Below, piece after piece: positions 5,744 to 6,272 of a DNA stretch of 6,272 nt. The translations under genes and the position numbers were made by a program. How positions within the stretch are numbered: the stretch's first letter is position 1; every line of letters begins with the position of its first letter. Origin of the DNA: Actinomycetota bacterium (lineage in GTDB: Bacteria > Desulfobacterota > Deferrimicrobia > Deferrimicrobiales > Deferrimicrobiaceae); NCBI GenBank assembly GCA_016844415.1, contig JAENIX010000067.1:1-6272 (forward strand), read 5' to 3'. The notes under the pieces were generated by a model that saw only the letters and a list, made by a program, of their open reading frames with translations, was not told the origin of the DNA and did no database searches.

Positions 5744-6272
5744 CGGGATCACTGCCGGCGACGAACACACCGCGGATCGCCGCCCCCGTCACGGGAGGGC
5801 GAGCCAGCACCGGCGAAAGCAAAATCTTCCCCAACCCAGACTGATTCCTTCCGTCGTAAACCGTCGCCCTCGCCTCCTCTTCACTGGACGTGCCCCACCA
5901 GTTCCCGGAAAGATCGATGTCGTCGGAATGGAGATCCCCCATGCGCGCGTTGAAGTTCCGGTTGTCGTAGATCGCGTTTTCGCGAACTACCGACGCGGAG
6001 TTCTTCGAATGCAGAAAAACTCCGTCGCCGTTCCCATAGACCAGGTTCCTCCTGATCACGTTGCGGCACTCCCGGAAGTTGATCCCGCGGATCTCGTTCC
6101 GGGTGAACACGGAGTCCTCGAGCGTGACGCGGGAGACCCCCAGGCGCACCCCCTCGTCGTTCGCCCGGAAGATGCATTTACGGATCGAGATTTCGGAAAA
6201 ATGGGCATGGAAGGCGTAGCGTGCGCCCTCGAAAATGCAATTCGAAAAGCGGCTTCCCGAACTGAAGGAGAA
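5709..6272 (-). CDS. Right-handed parallel beta-helix (NosD/PbH1-like) protein, C-terminal part; 5' end outside window, probably frameshifted into the next ORF
   Basis: The frame is open from the window edge to a TAG at 5711-5709 and gives 187 residues; the start lies upstream of the window. Roughly 22-24-residue rungs run through residues 10-125, with recurring patterns such as NCIF, RKCIF, LEDSVF, VIRRNLVYGNGDGVFL and VVRENAIYDN, ending in GNWWG at 124-128. That motif is typical of NosD-like beta-helices near the C-terminal end of the solenoid. A segment VYDGRNQSGLG (138-148) follows, then PPVTGAAIRGVFVAGSDP (159-176), which reads like the first strands of a carboxypeptidase-regulatory-like domain. 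The frame then degenerates into a basic tail, RGRPRRQ. The domain resumes in another frame just downstream, so the TAG is probably not the natural end. Such proteins are usually exported and bind polysaccharide or act as surface scaffolds; the role here is unknown. Residues 16-26 resemble a segment of the beta-helix protein encoded at 3141-4850. Confidence 0.85.
   Translation of the reverse strand, partial: FSFSSGSRFSNCIFEGARYAFHAHFSEISIRKCIFRANDEGVRLGVSRVTLEDSVFTRNEIRGINFRECRNVIRRNLVYGNGDGVFLHSKNSASVVRENAIYDNRNFNARMGDLHSDDIDLSGNWWGTSSEEEARATVYDGRNQSGLGKILLSPVLARPPVTGAAIRGVFVAGSDPVKGIRGRPRRQ

Noticed and set aside
1..6272. tRNA, rRNA, CRISPR, insertion sequence or selenocysteine-type UGA recoding
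   Set aside because: No cloverleaf, direct-repeat array, transposase or terminal inverted repeat was noticed. In-frame TGA codons all coincide with plausible gene ends.

Overview
The window is a high-GC (roughly 60-65% by eye) bacterial fragment. Every convincing gene lies on the minus strand, so transcription runs from position 6272 towards position 1. The genes are packed with 1-8 base overlaps or gaps of at most 16 bases. I see no promoter or terminator inside, so the window looks like the middle of one long operon whose start lies beyond 6272 and whose end lies below position 1. Signal peptides, GC content and gene style would fit a Gram-negative such as a Desulfobacterota/Desulfuromonadota-type organism. 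That assignment is a weak inference, because no taxonomic marker gene is present.

Layout in transcription order: (1) 6272-5709, the C-terminal part of a secreted right-handed beta-helix (NosD/PbH1-like) protein. (2) 5707-4850, an ORF with three tandem carboxypeptidase-regulatory-like beta-sandwich modules. It begins in the middle of its first module and has no ribosome binding site, so (1) and (2) are probably one protein split by a 1-base frameshift near 5728-5741. (3) 4850-3141, a complete secreted beta-helix protein that shares signature segments with (1). (4) 3148-2240, a PhnD-like periplasmic substrate-binding protein without ABC partners in view. (5) 2223-1828, a small membrane-anchored protein with one TPR-like motif. 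(6) 1831-761, a YedE-type (YeeE/YedE family, putative selenium/sulfur-compound) membrane transporter. (7) 756-1, the N-terminal 252 residues of a YraQ/ArsP_2-type permease, cut by the window edge.

The first part encodes extracytoplasmic beta-structured proteins. The second part encodes a solute-binding protein, a small anchored helper and two unrelated cysteine-containing membrane transporters. Tight translational coupling suggests they are made together. A plausible reading, which is inference only, is an envelope system that captures and moves a small oxyanion or a thiol-reactive chalcogen/metalloid species. Nothing in the window proves the substrate.
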